From Cladosporium sp. IMV 00045 (lineage: Eukaryota; Ascomycota; Dothideomycetes; Cladosporiales; Cladosporiaceae), in assembly GCA_001931905.2 (NCBI GenBank), contig MSJI02000797.1:1-26223 (forward strand): a stretch of 26,223 bases of DNA. Direction: 5' to 3'. Position 1 is the stretch's first letter. Every line of letters starts with the position of its first letter. The notes beneath the pieces were generated by a model. That model was given only the letters and a program-made list of their open reading frames with translations. It was not told the DNA's origin and ran no database searches. Below, piece by piece: positions 10,036 through 19,531 of the stretch. The position numbers and the translations under genes were made by a program.

Positions 10036-11448
10036 ATGGCAACATTCACACTATCTACCCTCGACCAAGCCGCTCCACGAACCTATCTTCGATATGCTCT
10101 CACTTTCGCTTGCGGCAGCGATGAGATCGCTGCCGCCACCGACAAGCTGCAAGGTGCCGTGAAAAGGACTATCAACGAAGTTCCAATGCTCGCAGGGAGT
10201 GTCACTACCAATGATCAGCAGAGCTTGGTTGTCAAAGTGACATTGGAACAGATAGAAGGTTTTGCAGCGACGATTACACACCTTGAGGGTTCCCACTACA
10301 GCTATGCAACGATCTCGCAGAGCGGAGTCTCACCTACATACCTGGACGCCGATTTTACAACTCTCAGTGATGATCCTGACGGAGATTTCAACCCGGCCTG
10401 TGCTATCCAGGCCAACTTCGTCGAGGAAGGTCTCGTTCTGGTCATCTATCTGCACCATGCAGTGGCCGACATCAGGGGCGTATCGACGATCCTCCGCCTA
10501 ATGTCTGAAGGTCTGCCCCTGCGTCTGCTAGATCAGGAGACTCTGGACCACGATGCGGCCACAGTATCCCAGGCTCGATCGAGGCTTTCAGATGGCTCTG
10601 GCGCTCCAGAATTCCTGGTTCTGGCACGGGATATCCAGCAGAGGCTACAGCAGAGACAGCAGCAGCAGAGCCAGCAGAACGCAGTCTCCGCTGGAGCAGA
10701 AACTAACAATCCTCCCAGTGCCAGCGCGTTCCCCAACTGCGCAGCCATCTTCGGCTTCAAGCTCAATGTCATCAACCAAGTCACCGGATTAGTCAACGCC
10801 CGCCGCCGGCTCCAGGCCGGCCTCTCGAACCTCTCACTGGCTGACACAGTCACGCCACGTGATGTTCTCGTCAGCATTATCTGGCGAGCCTACACCCGGG
10901 CGAGATGGCCTGTCGGAGCCGAAGGCGAAGAGACGACGACATCGGTGTCCTTCCCCGTCGACCTGCGCAGCTACCTGGTGCCGCCGCTGGAAAGCTACTG
11001 GATGGGCAACGCAGAGACGACCGCTGTCGCCAGGGAAGAAATCCTGCGCCTCGGCTTGAACTACGACGTGTCCGCTCTCGAGCGCGCCGCCGACATCATC
11101 CACACCACGGCGAAGGCCGCAGCGTCGGACCTCCTCGTCCGCTCGAGGATCAACCTCCTCAACGCCGACCCCAGCCCGCAGGATCTCCTGCCGGGCCAGT
11201 TGACTGTGCACGACTGGACGCCAGTGCCGAGCATGGAGGAGCAGGAGATGGACCTGGGGTTGGGGTTGGGCAGGCCGGATGCCATTCGGAGGATCGGAAG
11301 GGGTTTTGGGAGTACCGAGGTGGTGCTGCTCCCTGAGAATCAGCACAGACAGATCTGGGAGGTACAGGTGGAGTTGGAGCAGTTCTGGATGGCGATAATG
11401 ATGCAAGACGAGCTGTTGCGCCCGTTTTTGTGGGGTGTGGCTATTTGA
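10036..11448 (+). CDS. BAHD/transferase-family acyltransferase
   Basis: Predicted acyl-CoA-dependent O- or N-acyltransferase of the Pfam Transferase (BAHD-like) family, which includes fungal trichothecene 3-O-acetyltransferase. The substrate cannot be told. Single exon, 470 residues, a usual family length. The start at 10036 (MATFTLSTLDQ) fits the typical N-terminus; upstream in-frame sequence is leader-like. The catalytic HxxxD motif is HAVAD (H141, D145) inside YLHHAVADIRG. VTPRDVLVSIIWRAYTRAR and SVSFPVDLRSYLVPPL match the second-domain core. The usual structural DFGWG motif is degenerate: DLGLGLGRPDAIR at about residue 405. A Gln-rich insert (QQRLQQRQQQQSQQN, about 199-213) lies in the linker between the two halves. 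No biosynthetic partner gene is nearby, so a secondary-metabolite role is unsupported. Confidence 0.85.
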   Translation: MATFTLSTLDQAAPRTYLRYALTFACGSDEIAAATDKLQGAVKRTINEVPMLAGSVTTNDQQSLVVKVTLEQIEGFAATITHLEGSHYSYATISQSGVSPTYLDADFTTLSDDPDGDFNPACAIQANFVEEGLVLVIYLHHAVADIRGVSTILRLMSEGLPLRLLDQETLDHDAATVSQARSRLSDGSGAPEFLVLARDIQQRLQQRQQQQSQQNAVSAGAETNNPPSASAFPNCAAIFGFKLNVINQVTGLVNARRRLQAGLSNLSLADTVTPRDVLVSIIWRAYTRARWPVGAEGEETTTSVSFPVDLRSYLVPPLESYWMGNAETTAVAREEILRLGLNYDVSALERAADIIHTTAKAAASDLLVRSRINLLNADPSPQDLLPGQLTVHDWTPVPSMEEQEMDLGLGLGRPDAIRRIGRGFGSTEVVLLPENQHRQIWEVQVELEQFWMAIMMQDELLRPFLWGVAI

Positions 11449-11977
11449 ATGCGGCCGGGTGTGATGGGACGAGCACATAAGATGCTCAGCAACAGCGAGG
11501 AGCGGGGACGAGGAATATATAATGTCGATCGAAGTCGCGGAAGTTCTGTTCTGTCCACCGGAGGTATAGCACGGTGAAAGATGATTCGGGTGGCATTATC
11601 ATGAAAGACGACTGCATCAAACAGCAACAAGGCTCTGACGTACTGCAAATTGCATCAAGGTGGCGTTTGGAACATGCCATGCCTGGCTTGGGAATGTTGC
11701 TTTTTGAGATACCCCAAGGAAGTTAAAGAAAGTCAATCGAGCTACTTGATCCTACTGAATTGTCACTCAGGCTCCGTAATTACCTCCGATCCCTAATCGT
11801 ACAATCCCAAAAATCATCGCTAGCCAAAATGCATCTCCGTGAGGAAGGGTAGCCAGCACAGCCTTGCGAGCCATGCCGGTCTACACGTCTGTCTGTTCTG
11901 CTGTTCTTTGGCACGACAATGCAATGCACCTACCATATCATCACGCCATAACAAGGAAAACCAGAAAACTGGCACCA
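11449..11977. other. Convergent 3' flanks of the acyltransferase and the second Myb-like gene
   Basis: Both neighbouring genes end here. An isolated TATATAATG string near 11516-11524 has no gene behind it. No coding or RNA feature is supported. Confidence 0.5.
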
Positions 11978-13570
11978 TCAGTGACCTCCAATCTCCTCGT
12001 ACTTCTTCGCACAAGTGGCGGGAGCGAACATATAGCTGGCACCGTCATTCCTCATGCGTTCAGCGATCTGCTTCCACGGCAATTTTCCATCGCGGTGACG
12101 GACGTAGGCGCCTTCCTCTCGGAGCTTCCTGTGATAGCTCACAGCGCTACGGAGAAGACGGATCTGCCCACTCTTGTCAGTTATGGACACTCATGAGAGC
12201 AGACTCGCTGAAGAAATACTTACATCGTTGTCAGTCCAGTGCGGCTTCCTGACCCTCTCGGACTTGTGCTTGGTGAGCTGGCGGACGCGGCCACGTAGGG
12301 TCGATTCGGCTGCGAGGAATTTGCCGCGGCGCTTGATTTCCTTGTAAGTGAGGCCTTGTTCGCGCATGTCAAGTAGCAGCTTGTCGCAATGAGTGAAGGG
12401 TGTGGTGTCGGAGTTCTCTTCTTCATCCGGTTGAGTCTGCACCTCGGAAATGGTAGTCGTGCCGGTGCTACCGCGCTGCTTGCCAGTGGGCGGAGCGGCA
12501 CAAGGGTTGATTGCAAGGCCGTTGGCGTCGCGAAAGTTGACATGGCGCTGCAAGGTGCTCTCGCCACTGGCGGAATACCCGTAGGTGTCGCTGCCTGCGT
12601 ATGGGAGGCCCCCGTGAGTAGTGTTGGAATGACTGCCGTGTGTGAAGCCCGCAAACGGTGGTGCCGCAATGGACTGCTTCTGCCTCGCTGGCTCCCTCGA
12701 GGTCGAGGGGAAGTCGAACTTGTGGTCCATGCCTTTGAACATTTCGGCGCCAGTCAAACCGCAGCTTGTGCTGAGCTCTTGGGAGAAGCGACGCATGGCA
12801 GCCTCAGGGAACCCAGTGTCACCTTCGAGCGCAATCGGAGTGTAGGGCCCGTGGCTCGTCGCGTCAGTCGACGCTGGGGAGATAGCATCGTCTTCATCGT
12901 CATCGTCATCGTCATCGTTGCCGTACCCGGTGATGGACGCCCTACTCCAATCTTCACGCCTCACAAGCTGAAACTGATTTGGATCGATGTTGGTCTGGAT
13001 TTGAGACAGAGTCGTGCCCTCTTGGCACTTTCCAATTGATGGAAGTGAGGCGCTGCCACTTACGCGTGAGTCGCTTGGCTCGAAAGCCCTAGTCAGAGTC
13101 TCCATGGAGCGTGGAGTGCCACCCTGCGCGTACCGGCCGAGAGGATTGAAGAGCATTGACTCCTCAGGACGGTAGTCCAGCTGCTCATCGAAGAAAGTAT
13201 GGTCTGGTTGAGGACAGCTGAAGGTCGATTGGGCGAGGTACTGTGGCTTCTCGTCATGTTCGCTGGTCTGGAGTGTCCAGGTCGTCTCGCCGTCTTCGTG
13301 ATGCTGTGTTGCCATCGTGTGCCGCGGGAGTAGGTTGTATGTTGGCTCGATGTTTTGAAAATTGTAAACAGAAGGACGCCAACCAGCCAATTGCGCCTGG
13401 AGAAGTGCAAAGGGGTTGCCCATATTTACGCCTGGTGGACGGCTGAATCCTGGGTTTTCCACGGCATACACCGCCGCTTCGCGCCGCGCATTCTGACAGC
13501 AAGGTGCGCAGCACACTTGGGTCATGATGCTCGTGGGGTTGGAAGGCGCAGATCCGTTCATGACATGCAA
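11978..13570 (-). CDS. Myb-like / helix-turn-helix DNA-binding protein
   Basis: Predicted nuclear DNA-binding regulator; targets unknown. Exon 1 is 13570-12224 and exon 2 is 12163-11978, with a 60-nt intron (GTAAGT...GGCAG) in phase 0; 510 residues. The first 390 residues are mostly disordered, with Cys-containing N-terminus (CCAPCC), a run of Asp residues encoded by a TCATCG-type microsatellite, and Ser/Thr-rich linkers. At 394-432 (HCDKLLLDMREQGLTYKEI, then STLRGRVRQL) there is a helix-turn-helix-like segment. The intron splits the next, Myb-like unit: KPHWTDND, then IRLLRSAVSYHRKL and LPWKQIAERM, ending in CAKKYEEI. The start could equally be the second ATG at 13561. The frame is intact. 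Confidence 0.78.
12893..12917. repeat. TCATCG microsatellite encoding an Asp run
   Basis: About four tandem TCATCG units lie within exon 1 of the second Myb-like gene. On the coding (minus) strand they encode the DDDDDDDEDD stretch. The run stays in frame. Confidence 0.7.
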
Positions 13571-15192
13571 CTAGCCTGAGGCCTGGAGGATCGCGTAAGG
13601 TGTAGATGTAGGTCGGACGCCAGCAGCCAGCACGTTGTCTCGCGTGTTCGGCAGCGGTGGATGCGGATGGCTGGAGGAGTAGTGGAAGTCGCGGAGCGGT
13701 GAGTCGTGTTTTGCTTCTCTATGCTGTCAAGAATGAGGCGTGATGTACGCAGTCAAAAAGACTGCACAGAGCCGCTTCGTCCTGATGCACGCTTTGCTGC
13801 GGAATGTTGCAGATAATGTAGAAATCATCCACCAAGAGGTGTTCTCTAGAAAGCGGTCAGCGTGGTCGCCCTGCACGGTGAGAACGATTCAACTCACCTG
13901 ATAAACATTACCGAACCACACAAAGGGAACTTATGTAGTCACCAAAAACGCGAATCTGAAGCAAGACGAGGAAAAAGCCACCAGGGAATCAAGTTCAAAT
14001 TGTAAGAAAGTGTTGGCCTCTTAGAACATCTAAATTTCGTATTCTATGTCTCGATGCTCAACACTCGTAGACACGGGCCATCTATAGTCGTTTGAGCCCT
14101 CGACATATGTAGTCGCAAGTGAAGGCTCTTGAAGGGCGGATGCAGTCGACGTCCCCAGCATGCTGGCTTTGACGTCCGGCAGATACTCCCTGCCGCGTCC
14201 TAGCGTCCGCATATTCTCTCGGCCAGGGGCTATGGTGTCCGGTAGGTGGAAGCTTTCAAGCATAGAATTGCAGGGGCGAGGATTGCCCACCCCCTGTATA
14301 CAATCTGCATGGTCTGGGGCAGACCGACCGGGTCGGCGGTAGTTGAAAGACCACACACAGGCCTGGTAGGACGCCGCAGCGAACGGCAAAGGGATTCCGA
14401 ACCGGTTTGGTTACGAGTGTAGTGGCAACATTGGCGGGGAGACGTTGCCATCCGTGATAGCGGCCGGGGAGATGCACGAGCAAAGCTGTCAAAGACCGGA
14501 CACCGTGCTTCGTAGTGAACGGGACAGCAGAGAGAGTCGACGTCACGCTGTGAGGCCCGCGAGCGATATCCTATCAGTCTCTTGCATGATTTTGAATCAA
14601 GAAAGGTACGAACCAGCAAGGCCCCAGGGTAGTCGATGAAGATCCACATTCAGAGGCGTTGCTAGGAGAAAGCGATGGCGTGTTCGGATGCCTGCGTGAG
14701 CTGCAACACAGCTGTCGGGCAGCAGAACATGGCTCCTGTTTGATATGATACGGCAGTTCCCGGAAAGAGCTATGATGCGTGCTAAAGTATCTTTGGAATC
14801 CTGAAGGCCCTGGGAATCAGGAAGCTGATTTATCATCCAACGTAAATCTGTTTGATGCGGTAGTTGACAAAATTGATGGTCTGAGTGGCATCGAAGCAAG
14901 CATCGAGGCGGTCTGCAGGAGCACAGTGGACACTACAGATCAGTTCCGTAGCTTTGAAGCCTGCTGATCGCATGTGTGGTGCGGACACACTGTGAGCACC
15001 TAGCATATGTGTAACAGAAAGACGCCACATATGCATGGGCATGGGTTGAGCGGGACAACGCATTGGCGCCGAACTCCTGCAGGTCTGATTGACAGGACAT
15101 TAGGACGCTCGTGAAAAATCGACTGCTTTCCAAACAGTGGGTGCTCAGGCTCGCCATCCAGTCACTGTTCGATTGGAACGACACGTATCCCC
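13571..15192. other. Long intergenic region, no gene recognised
   Basis: This 1.6-kb stretch contains the promoter of the second Myb-like gene and the 3' flank of the YwbE-domain gene. Minus-strand frames at 14389-14030 (119 codons) and 14649-14230 (139 codons) overlap each other and lack domain-like or coherent protein content. I see no transposon ends, RNA gene or clear repeats. An unrecognised lineage-specific or non-coding gene cannot be excluded. Confidence 0.5.
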
Positions 15193-15765
15193 TCACGTGA
15201 GATGGGTTTCTACGTGGCGTGTAACGGCGATCTCATCGCCCTCAAAGTCCCCACAGATTGGGCACTTGGCGGTTGCAGATGAAAACGTGATACGTTCACC
15301 GGCAAGGCTCTCAACGTTCTCTAGGCTGTCGTTGTCGTCAGGCAGGAAATCCAGAAGTGTGCGTGGGGGCGGCTCTGAAGGAAACTCTTCATTGCGCATG
15401 TCTTGATACGTGGGTGCCTGCCGGCCTTCTCTCCTGACCGTGAAGCCACTCGTTGGCAGTTGGCTTGGAATTTGGTCGTTGGTCATCCTTTGAACTCGGC
15501 CGACTCGCCCATCGGTCAATCGAACCTTGATACCGCGAGGGTGATTGCCCCTCGTCAAGAGGTCCTGTACGACACCTTGGACTTCGCGTCCTGTGGGCTG
15601 ATCTTGCTTGAGCACAATCGACACAGATGCTCCGGAGGTCACCTGTTGTACGGTGGGCACATTTGCGTTATAATCGCGCTGAGGCCGTGATTGCTGACGA
15701 CCTCCACGCTGGCCTTGCTGTTGGCGATTCCCCCGTTGCTGACGATTGTTGCGTCCGCGGTTCAT
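15193..15765 (-). CDS. YwbE/DUF2196-domain protein with C2H2 zinc finger
   Basis: Function unknown; domain content suggests RNA or nucleic-acid binding. Single exon, 190 residues. Residues 1-30 are an Arg/Gly/Gln-rich low-complexity tail (MNRGRNNRQQRGNRQQQGQR and onward). Residues about 37-94 match the small YwbE/DUF2196 domain (VTSGASVSIVLKQDQPTGR, HPRGIKVRLTDGRVGRVQRM), known in bacteria as a short stand-alone protein. After a Pro/Asp-rich linker, C168, C171, H184 and H188 form a C-x2-C-x12-H-x3-H zinc finger (KCPICGDFEG...RHVETH) at the very C-terminus. The gene is divergent from CWC22 with a 298-bp shared promoter. The stop codon lies in a TCACGTGA palindrome. Confidence 0.82.
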   Translation of the reverse strand: MNRGRNNRQQRGNRQQQGQRGGRQQSRPQRDYNANVPTVQQVTSGASVSIVLKQDQPTGREVQGVVQDLLTRGNHPRGIKVRLTDGRVGRVQRMTNDQIPSQLPTSGFTVRREGRQAPTYQDMRNEEFPSEPPPRTLLDFLPDDNDSLENVESLAGERITFSSATAKCPICGDFEGDEIAVTRHVETHLT

Positions 15766-16063
15766 TCTTGCGGAATTGACTGAAGAAGCAATTTCGTGTC
15801 AATTGGGTACGATCAAGTTGCAATATTGGCGATCCAAAGCATGAACATGGTTTAGAATCACGTGCTCACATTCACATGCAAAAAGTGAATGTGAAGTCGT
15901 CTCGACTGGAGGTCTGACTTTGAAGTGACGATCCATCATTTGGCCCGTGCGCCCTCGCTTTCTTCGACCGCATCGCGACACCGCGACCAAGGCTACGTGA
16001 GAATCAGCAACGCCCGACATCTTTCGAAGGACACACTCTCTCAACGCTGCTATCGGATGTGCT
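15766..16063. promoter_or_regulatory. Bidirectional promoter of the YwbE-domain gene and CWC22
   Basis: A 298-bp interval lies between two divergent start codons. It holds a CACGTG E-box-type site (15859-15864) immediately followed by a 10-bp inverted repeat with a 9-nt spacer (15866-15894). The assignment as a shared promoter is inferred from gene orientation. Confidence 0.5.
15866..15894. repeat. Perfect inverted repeat in the divergent promoter
   Basis: TCACATTCAC (15866-15875) and GTGAATGTGA (15885-15894) are exact reverse complements separated by ATGCAAAAA. It could be a dimeric protein-binding site or a stem-loop in a leader transcript. Confidence 0.7.
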
Positions 16064-18694
16064 ATGAGTACCAAATCCGACATGGCAGCCGTTGTAGAGC
16101 CCCCAGCGCGTGAGCCCTCCGTTGATGGAGAGGCTTCCGCGCCAGACAGCATCACTCGCAAGCGTGCGCCATCTTCGCGCTCTCCCTCGCCGCGCCGTGA
16201 GGCGCCACCACTCCGCCGGCGCTCATACTCTCGATCGCATTCTCCTCCCCGCCGGAGTGAACCTCTTCCTCGTGATGTGGACCGGGAACGTGCTATGGAA
16301 AGGAAACGCCAGCTCGAGGATCGCCATCGCGAAGAAAAAGCACCCGCGAAGCCTCTTACCGAAGATGAGAAGCAAGCTGCAGCGAAGGCGGAATACGACA
16401 AGTTGTTGAACATGCGCTCTGGCGGAACATACATTCCCCCAGCTCGTTTGAAGGCTCTCCAGGCGCAGATCACCGACAAATCATCAAAGGAATATCAGCG
16501 CATGGCTTGGGAAGCACTGAAAAAGAGCATCAACGGATTGATCAACAAGGTCAACGTGTCAAATATCAAGCACATCGTGCCAGAGCTCTTCAACGAGAAC
16601 CTCATCCGTGGACGAGGTCTGTTTTGCAGAAGCATCATGAAGGCACAAGCTGCCAGTTTGCCATTCACGCCAATCTATGCAGCCATGGTCGCGATCGTGA
16701 ACACCAAGCTCCCCAAGGTGGGCGAGCTTTTGATCAACAGACTCATCACCCAATTTCGGAAAGCCTTCAAGCGCAACGACAAGAGCGTCTGTCACAGCAG
16801 CACCACCTTTATTGCGCATCTTATCAACCAGCAAGTCGCCCATGAGATGCTTGCTGCCCAGATTCTGCTTCTACTCTTGCACAAGCCTACAGACGACAGT
16901 GTGGAGATTGCTGTTGGATTGACCAAGGAGGTGGGACAACACATGGAAGAAATGAACTCGCAGATTGCACTTGCTGTGTATGATCAATTCAGGAGCATTC
17001 TGCATGAAGCGGATATCGACAAGCGAGTCCAGTACATGATCGAAGTGTTGTTCCAAGTTCGGAAAGACAAGTACAAGAACAATCCCGCACTGAAAGAAGA
17101 GTTGGATCTTGTGGAAGAGGAGGACCAAATTACACACTCTCCTAGCTTGGAGGATCAGCTGAACACGGAAGAAGGCACGAACATCTTCAAGTTTGATTCT
17201 GAATGGGAGGCAAACGAGGAAGCGTATCGGAAGTTCAAGGCTGAGGTTTTGGGTGAAGAGTCTGGAAGCGAGGACGAAGAGGACGATGACGACGAGGATG
17301 CGAGCGACGAAGACGCTAGCGAGGACGAGGCTGAAAAAGAGATGGAGATCAAAGATCAATCGAACACTGATCTTGTCAACTTGCGCCGTTCTATCTACCT
17401 GACGATAATGTCGTCGGGTGGCTTCGAAGAAGCATGCCACAAGCTCATGCGCATCAACCTTCCCGCTGGACGTGAAGACGAATTACCCAGCATGATCATC
17501 GAGTGTTGCAGTCAAGAACGTACGTACAACAAGTTCTTTGGCTTGATTGGTGAGCGTTTTTGCAAACTCAACCGACTCTGGAGGGAGCTTTTTGAAAGCA
17601 TGTTTGCCAAATATTACGACACGATCCATCGGTACGAAACCAACCGACTGCGCATCATCGCGCAGTTCTTCGGACACCTGGTCTCTAGCGATGCTATCGG
17701 TTGGCATGTCCTGCACAGCATCCACTTGAACGAGGAGGAGACGACCTCATCTTCTCGCATCTTCATCAAGATCTTCATCGAGGATCTGGCCCAAGGCGTT
17801 GGCATGAAACAGTTGACTGAGCGCCTCAAGGCCGACGAGCTCCAACCCGCCCTTACTGGTATCTTTCCGACTGATGACCCGAAGAACACGCGCTTCAGCA
17901 TCAACTTCTTCACTGCCATTGGAATGGGCGCTCTTACAGAAGGCATGCGCGAATGGCTCAAGAACATGCCCAAGCCCGCACCAGCGGCTCTACCACCCGC
18001 AAGGAGTCCCTCGCGCAGTTCGCGTGGCCGCAGTGAAAGCAGGTCGAGTTACAGCAGCTATTCGAGCTATTCGTCTCGCTCTCGATCAGGCTCACGGTCA
18101 AGGTCTCCGCATCGACGTGGCAAGGCAAGAAGCCACAGCCGCTCCCTGTCAAGATCACCCTCTCGTTCGCGCACACCGCCACGCCGTGACAGGGGTAAGA
18201 GTTACAGTCGCTCGCCTTCCGCTTCTCGCTCCCGCTCGCCGCCTAGACGAAGAGCAAGAAGCTATTCGGAATCTCGATCTCCACCTCCTCGCCGCGCAAG
18301 GTCTGCAAGCTACAGCCGCTCCCCGAGCCCTCCCCGCCGTGGTGGCAGAGACAGGAGTTACTCGCGCTCTGCATCGCCTCCACGTAGAAAGGCCAATCGC
18401 GACTCGCGCTCGCCGTCACGTCGCCGCGCAAGATCTGCTTCCTACGACTCTCGCTCACCATCACGTTCTCCGCCTCGCCGTCGGCGCGATAGTAGATCGC
18501 CGCCGGCCAGGCAGCTTTCCTCTCGACGCAGGAATTCAAATTCGGTGGAAAGATCTCCACCACCGCCGCCTCGCGAGCAGCCAGCAGCAAAGCAAACTAA
18601 GGTGGAGGACCCCATGGAAGGGATCCACCCCTCACGTCGCGGTTTGATGGGTGGCGGAAGGGGCGGACGTGCTCAGGCAAGCGATTTCATGTAA
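16064..18694 (+). CDS. CWC22: Pre-mRNA-splicing factor CWC22
   Basis: CWC22 is a spliceosome component needed for the first catalytic step; in animals it also recruits eIF4A3 to begin exon-junction-complex assembly. Single exon, 876 residues. Residues 1-110 are charged with Ser-Arg/Arg-Ser-Pro dipeptides. The conserved entry motif MRSGGTYIPPARLKALQ begins near 117, followed by the MIF4G domain (about 145-335; WEALKKSINGLINKVNVSNI, LFNENLIRGRGLF, LLLLLLHKPTDDS). An acidic Glu/Asp/Ser run (about 399-426) separates it from the MA3 domain (about 437-555; LRRSIYLTIMSSGGFEEACH, ERTYNKFFGLIGERFCKL). After the motif MREWLKNMPK comes a long RS domain (about 646-846), ending in GRGGRAQASDFM. Another in-frame ATG lies at 16082. 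The frame is intact. Confidence 0.95.
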   Translation: MSTKSDMAAVVEPPAREPSVDGEASAPDSITRKRAPSSRSPSPRREAPPLRRRSYSRSHSPPRRSEPLPRDVDRERAMERKRQLEDRHREEKAPAKPLTEDEKQAAAKAEYDKLLNMRSGGTYIPPARLKALQAQITDKSSKEYQRMAWEALKKSINGLINKVNVSNIKHIVPELFNENLIRGRGLFCRSIMKAQAASLPFTPIYAAMVAIVNTKLPKVGELLINRLITQFRKAFKRNDKSVCHSSTTFIAHLINQQVAHEMLAAQILLLLLHKPTDDSVEIAVGLTKEVGQHMEEMNSQIALAVYDQFRSILHEADIDKRVQYMIEVLFQVRKDKYKNNPALKEELDLVEEEDQITHSPSLEDQLNTEEGTNIFKFDSEWEANEEAYRKFKAEVLGEESGSEDEEDDDDEDASDEDASEDEAEKEMEIKDQSNTDLVNLRRSIYLTIMSSGGFEEACHKLMRINLPAGREDELPSMIIECCSQERTYNKFFGLIGERFCKLNRLWRELFESMFAKYYDTIHRYETNRLRIIAQFFGHLVSSDAIGWHVLHSIHLNEEETTSSSRIFIKIFIEDLAQGVGMKQLTERLKADELQPALTGIFPTDDPKNTRFSINFFTAIGMGALTEGMREWLKNMPKPAPAALPPARSPSRSSRGRSESRSSYSSYSSYSSRSRSGSRSRSPHRRGKARSHSRSLSRSPSRSRTPPRRDRGKSYSRSPSASRSRSPPRRRARSYSESRSPPPRRARSASYSRSPSPPRRGGRDRSYSRSASPPRRKANRDSRSPSRRRARSASYDSRSPSRSPPRRRRDSRSPPARQLSSRRRNSNSVERSPPPPPREQPAAKQTKVEDPMEGIHPSRRGLMGGGRGGRAQASDFM

Positions 18695-18823
18695 ACAGTA
18701 CGTAAAGATTGTATATCTAGGTGAACCTGTGCACGCTCAAAGGGGGCATGAATCATAATCACTTTTCGTTCCTCCATCGATCCTCATCACCAAAGTGCAT
18801 CCTCAACACATCCCCACCCCCTC

Positions 18824-19531
18824 TCACATCGGCTGCAAAGCATACGACCTAACCTCAAACAAACCCTTCGGCATGCCCCTCTGCAACTCCGTCGCCACAA
18901 CCTTCAAGCCCGCATCCGCAAACAGCTTCCTAAACTTCCCATCCGTCCTCGTCACGCTACTGTCCGTCTCGTCAAAAACATCCTCGCCCAAATGGTGATT
19001 GGACAAATTCTCCTTCACGACAATCCAGCCCCCCTCGCTCAACGCTCCCTTCACTCGCTGAAGGTACGCCACGAACTGCGCGTCCGTCAACTGCCCCACG
19101 CACCACTGATTCCACACCAAATCGTACTCCCCCTGCGGCTCCCAGCCTTCGAGGCCCACGTTGAGAATCGCTCCCACGCCACCTTCGCCCGCTTTGAGCA
19201 CGTCCGTGAACTCCCTCACGGGCTCGATGACATCCACAACGTCGGCGATTTTGCTCAGAAAGCCCGTGGTGATGCGCCCAATTCCCGCGCCGCAGTCGGC
19301 CGCGCGGCGGAGCTTGCCTGCGCTCGCTGGGTGGGTTTTGGATGCTCGCTGCAGTTTGGCGAAGAAGTTGCTGCTGCCTTGTAGGTCGATGCGGGAGACT
19401 TGTGGGTAGCCGCCCAGCACGCCGTTGACGGTTGGCTCGGTTGAGGACCAGTATGCGATGGCGTCCGCGTGGTTGATTTGTGAGTCGGGGGCGGTGGGGG
19501 CGGGGACAGGGTTGGGGAGGGGGTTGGACAT
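18824..19531 (-). CDS. TAE1: Alpha-N-terminal protein methyltransferase 1 (NTM1/TAE1)
   Basis: SAM-dependent methyltransferase that methylates the exposed alpha-amino group of proteins beginning X-Pro-Lys after Met removal, including ribosomal proteins in yeast. Single exon; 235 residues from ATG 19531, matching the family length. Motifs: AIAYWSSTEPTVNGVLGGYP (25-43, family N-terminal signature), ADCGAGIGRIT (78-88, SAM motif I), VIEPVREF (101-108, acidic end of strand 2), WNQWCVGQLTD (substrate-site signature), GGWIVVKEN (motif near strand 5) and a C-terminal RSYALQ. The frame is open upstream to an ATG at 19780, giving a Lys/Pro-rich 83-residue extension, but this runs through a T-rich promoter-like strip. 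It converges on CWC22 with 129 bp between stops. Confidence 0.9.
   Translation of the reverse strand: MSNPLPNPVPAPTAPDSQINHADAIAYWSSTEPTVNGVLGGYPQVSRIDLQGSSNFFAKLQRASKTHPASAGKLRRAADCGAGIGRITTGFLSKIADVVDVIEPVREFTDVLKAGEGGVGAILNVGLEGWEPQGEYDLVWNQWCVGQLTDAQFVAYLQRVKGALSEGGWIVVKENLSNHHLGEDVFDETDSSVTRTDGKFRKLFADAGLKVVATELQRGMPKGLFEVRSYALQPM

Noticed and set aside
7467..13570. Secondary-metabolite or effector gene cluster around the acyltransferase
   Set aside because: There is no synthase, P450, transporter or other tailoring enzyme nearby; a single acyltransferase beside a Myb-like gene and a secreted protein is not enough.
15799..16479. 226-codon frame antisense to the CWC22 start
   Set aside because: It reads Ser/Arg repeats of the opposite strand and crosses the divergent promoter.
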